Positions 5,236-6,532 of a stretch of DNA of 6,532 nt are shown here, one piece after another. The position numbers and the translations under genes are program-made. A model generated the notes under the pieces. That model searched no databases. It was not told the DNA's origin and worked only from the letters and a program-made list of their open reading frames with translations. Numbering within the stretch: position 1 is the stretch's first letter; each line of letters opens with the position of its first letter. Source of the DNA: Dehalococcoidia bacterium (lineage in GTDB: Bacteria; Chloroflexota; Dehalococcoidia; SZUA-161); contig SOKG01000201.1 of NCBI GenBank assembly GCA_004376205.1, forward strand, positions 1 to 6,532, given 5' to 3'.

Positions 5236-6123
5236 ATGAGGTTGTTTGATCGTCGCCAAATGGCTTTTACGGTAGAAAGCATGACCTTGAGACTGCTTGT
5301 CTTCTCGGGGAGGAAGATCGAGAGCTGGTATAGTGTTCCTCTCAGTCCCAATCTGGTGAGAGAGGGGCTGATCTCTGTGCCTGAAGGAGTGGGCAGCGTT
5401 ATGGCTGAGGCGATCAAGGAGAATGGTATTCCCAACGGGGGGGTGGTTTGCGCAGTGTCCAGCGCGGGAAGTGCAACGCAGACGATCACCCTGCCGGGAG
5501 TGACGAAAGGGAATATGAAGGAAATGGTTGGCCGGGAGATAAAGAGGACCATGCCGAGTTCCGTGGACGTCGATTTCGTCTTCTGGCAAGAATTGGCTGG
5601 AGAAGAGGTGCAGAAGCAGCAGGTTTATGCCCTCGCTGTGCCCAGGGGTAACATTGTTGGTGTAATGGAGGCTTGTCGTGCCGCGGGGGTGACAGTAAGA
5701 GGCATAGAGCTAAAACCCTTTGCCTTAGTACGGGCAGTAAACTGCAAGAGTGGTGTCATCGTGCACGGCGAGGTGGACAACATTGAAGTGGTCATTGTAG
5801 ACAAGTCCTTCCCTGGGCTGTTCCGCAACATTCCCGTAAAAGATGCTGACCCTACGCCTGAGGTGGCTTCCGAGAATCTCCTGCGTGAGCTTCCCTTCAC
5901 CATCGATTATTACAATCGCACCTATCGTGACGCTCAACTCGACCCCGAGGCTGTTGTTTACTTCAGCGGTGAACTTGCTCTAGACCCCAAACTGGCTATG
6001 GAGATAACGGAAGCAACTGGACGCGAAGTTGTTGGTGTTGAGCCCATCGAGGAATATCCGCCGAATTTTCCTATGGCGCAGTTCTTGACCAACGTGGGAC
6101 TGATGCTCAGGGAGAAATGGTAG
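5236..6123 (+). CDS. pilM: Divergent PilM-like actin-fold pilus assembly protein
   Basis: This 295-residue cytoplasmic protein is somewhat shorter than typical PilM (about 350). Family features remain: a first strand and turn with FTVESMTLRLLVFSGRKIE, the phrase VREGLISVPEGVGSVMAEAI, an ITLPGV element, the segment REIKRTMPSSVDVDFVFWQE, GVTVRGIELKPFALVRAV, a late strand VVYFSGE and the ending PPNFPMAQFLTNVGLMLREK. The usual nucleotide-binding signatures look eroded. The phosphate-1 position D-x-G appears as T12-V13-E14, the phosphate-2 D-x-G as H177-G178-E179, and the adenosine-site GG as G245-E246. It may therefore bind no ATP and act only as a scaffold linking PilN to the motor. The ATG is preceded by GGGAGG (5221-5226) nine bases upstream. 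The gene follows pilO by 19 bases, which reverses the normal M-N-O order. Identity is supported by its partners as well as by sequence. Confidence 0.82.
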   Translation: MRLFDRRQMAFTVESMTLRLLVFSGRKIESWYSVPLSPNLVREGLISVPEGVGSVMAEAIKENGIPNGGVVCAVSSAGSATQTITLPGVTKGNMKEMVGREIKRTMPSSVDVDFVFWQELAGEEVQKQQVYALAVPRGNIVGVMEACRAAGVTVRGIELKPFALVRAVNCKSGVIVHGEVDNIEVVIVDKSFPGLFRNIPVKDADPTPEVASENLLRELPFTIDYYNRTYRDAQLDPEAVVYFSGELALDPKLAMEITEATGREVVGVEPIEEYPPNFPMAQFLTNVGLMLREKW

Positions 6124-6168
6124 ATAATGAGTTGGCTCAGATTTGCCTTTGGCAGTTGAAATGAGGTG

Positions 6169-6532
6169 ATGGCAGCTTTAGTATCGGTTGGCTTTGTTCT
6201 CCTTGGCCTGTCAGTAGGCAGTTTCCTCAATTTGTGCAGTGACCGCCTCCCACGTGACCAGTCCATCATCCGGCCAGGTTCGCGTTGCGACAACTGCGAT
6301 CGAAGCCTCAAGGCAATTGACCTGGTACCTGTGTTCAGCTATCTGTGGCTGCGGGGTCGCTGCCGCTATTGTGGCGCTAGAATCCCGATTCGACTGCCTA
6401 TTCTGGAGTTTGTGACCGCCGCCGTTTTCGGACTGCTGGCGTGGCATTACGGCCTCGGCCTCGAGCTTGCTATTGCTTTGATCTATGCCAGCCTCTTCCT
6501 GCTCATATTCGTCATCGATCTGGAGCAGGGGC
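6169..6532 (+). CDS. pilD: Prepilin peptidase PilD, N-terminal part (3' end outside window)
   Basis: The first 121 residues of a type IV prepilin leader peptidase, a polytopic aspartyl protease that cuts pilin leaders after Gly and, in many members, methylates the new N-terminus. The opening helix (about 1-22) ends in the signature VGSFLNLCSDRLPRDQSI. Next comes the cytoplasmic DiS_P_DiS domain with two CxxC pairs, C40/C43 and C65/C68, which bind zinc in the family. A second helix (about 77-92) and a third (about 100-116) run into FVIDLEQG, where D117 corresponds to the first catalytic aspartate; the second lies beyond the window. An in-frame stop at 6157-6159 limits the start to GTG 6166 or ATG 6169. 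Neither has a well-spaced ribosome site, because GAGGTG directly abuts the ATG. Translation may depend on coupling to pilM, 45 bases upstream. It serves the three minor pilins here. Confidence 0.94.
   Translation, partial: MAALVSVGFVLLGLSVGSFLNLCSDRLPRDQSIIRPGSRCDNCDRSLKAIDLVPVFSYLWLRGRCRYCGARIPIRLPILEFVTAAVFGLLAWHYGLGLELAIALIYASLFLLIFVIDLEQG

Noticed and set aside
4770..5552. Long antisense open frame (260 codons) opposite the pilO- and pilM-like genes
   Set aside because: Its translation has no recognisable domain, and it covers two genes that are well supported by family motifs and ribosome sites. It is a reading-frame shadow.
6127..6159. Ten-codon open frame between the pilM-like gene and pilD
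   Set aside because: It is very short, has no clear ribosome site and no known relative. It could act in coupling, but nothing in the sequence shows this.

Overview
The window is one continuous type IV pilus (T4P) assembly locus. Every gene that can be supported lies on the + strand. The content suggests a bacterium of moderate G+C. A Chloroflexota (Dehalococcoidia-like) or other single-membrane lineage is my best guess. PilN-, PilO- and PilM-like genes are present, but no PilP lipoprotein or PilQ secretin follows them, and the predicted extracytoplasmic proteins carry only pilin-type leaders. The taxonomic call is inference from gene content and general resemblance, not a database match.

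Layout. Positions 1-275 hold the 3' end of the extension ATPase pilB. A 110-base gap (276-385) has a plausible sigma70-type promoter and a short AGTACTA direct repeat. Then come pilC (386-1594, platform protein) and three minor pilin genes: PilV/GspI-like (1630-2079), PilW/GspJ-like (2097-2753) and a larger PilX/GspK-like protein with a beta-rich C-terminal region (2764-3873). A 288-base non-coding stretch (3874-4161) holds several inverted repeats and a good promoter candidate. It is followed by pilN-like (4162-4689), pilO-like (4686-5216), a divergent pilM-like gene (5236-6123) and the 5' part of the prepilin peptidase pilD (6169 to beyond the window end).

How the genes work together. PilD cleaves the class III leaders of the pilins and pseudopilins. 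PilB drives assembly on the PilC platform. The V/W/X triad, in the order of the type II secretion genes gspI-J-K, probably forms the priming complex at the pilus tip. PilN, PilO and PilM form the alignment complex linking the cytoplasmic motor to the membrane. Neither the major pilin (pilA) nor the retraction ATPase (pilT) is in the window.

Most worth a second look: the large putative tip protein without the usual Glu+5; the PilM homologue, whose nucleotide-binding signatures look degenerate; and the structured intergenic region with an 8-base perfect inverted repeat upstream of the second promoter.
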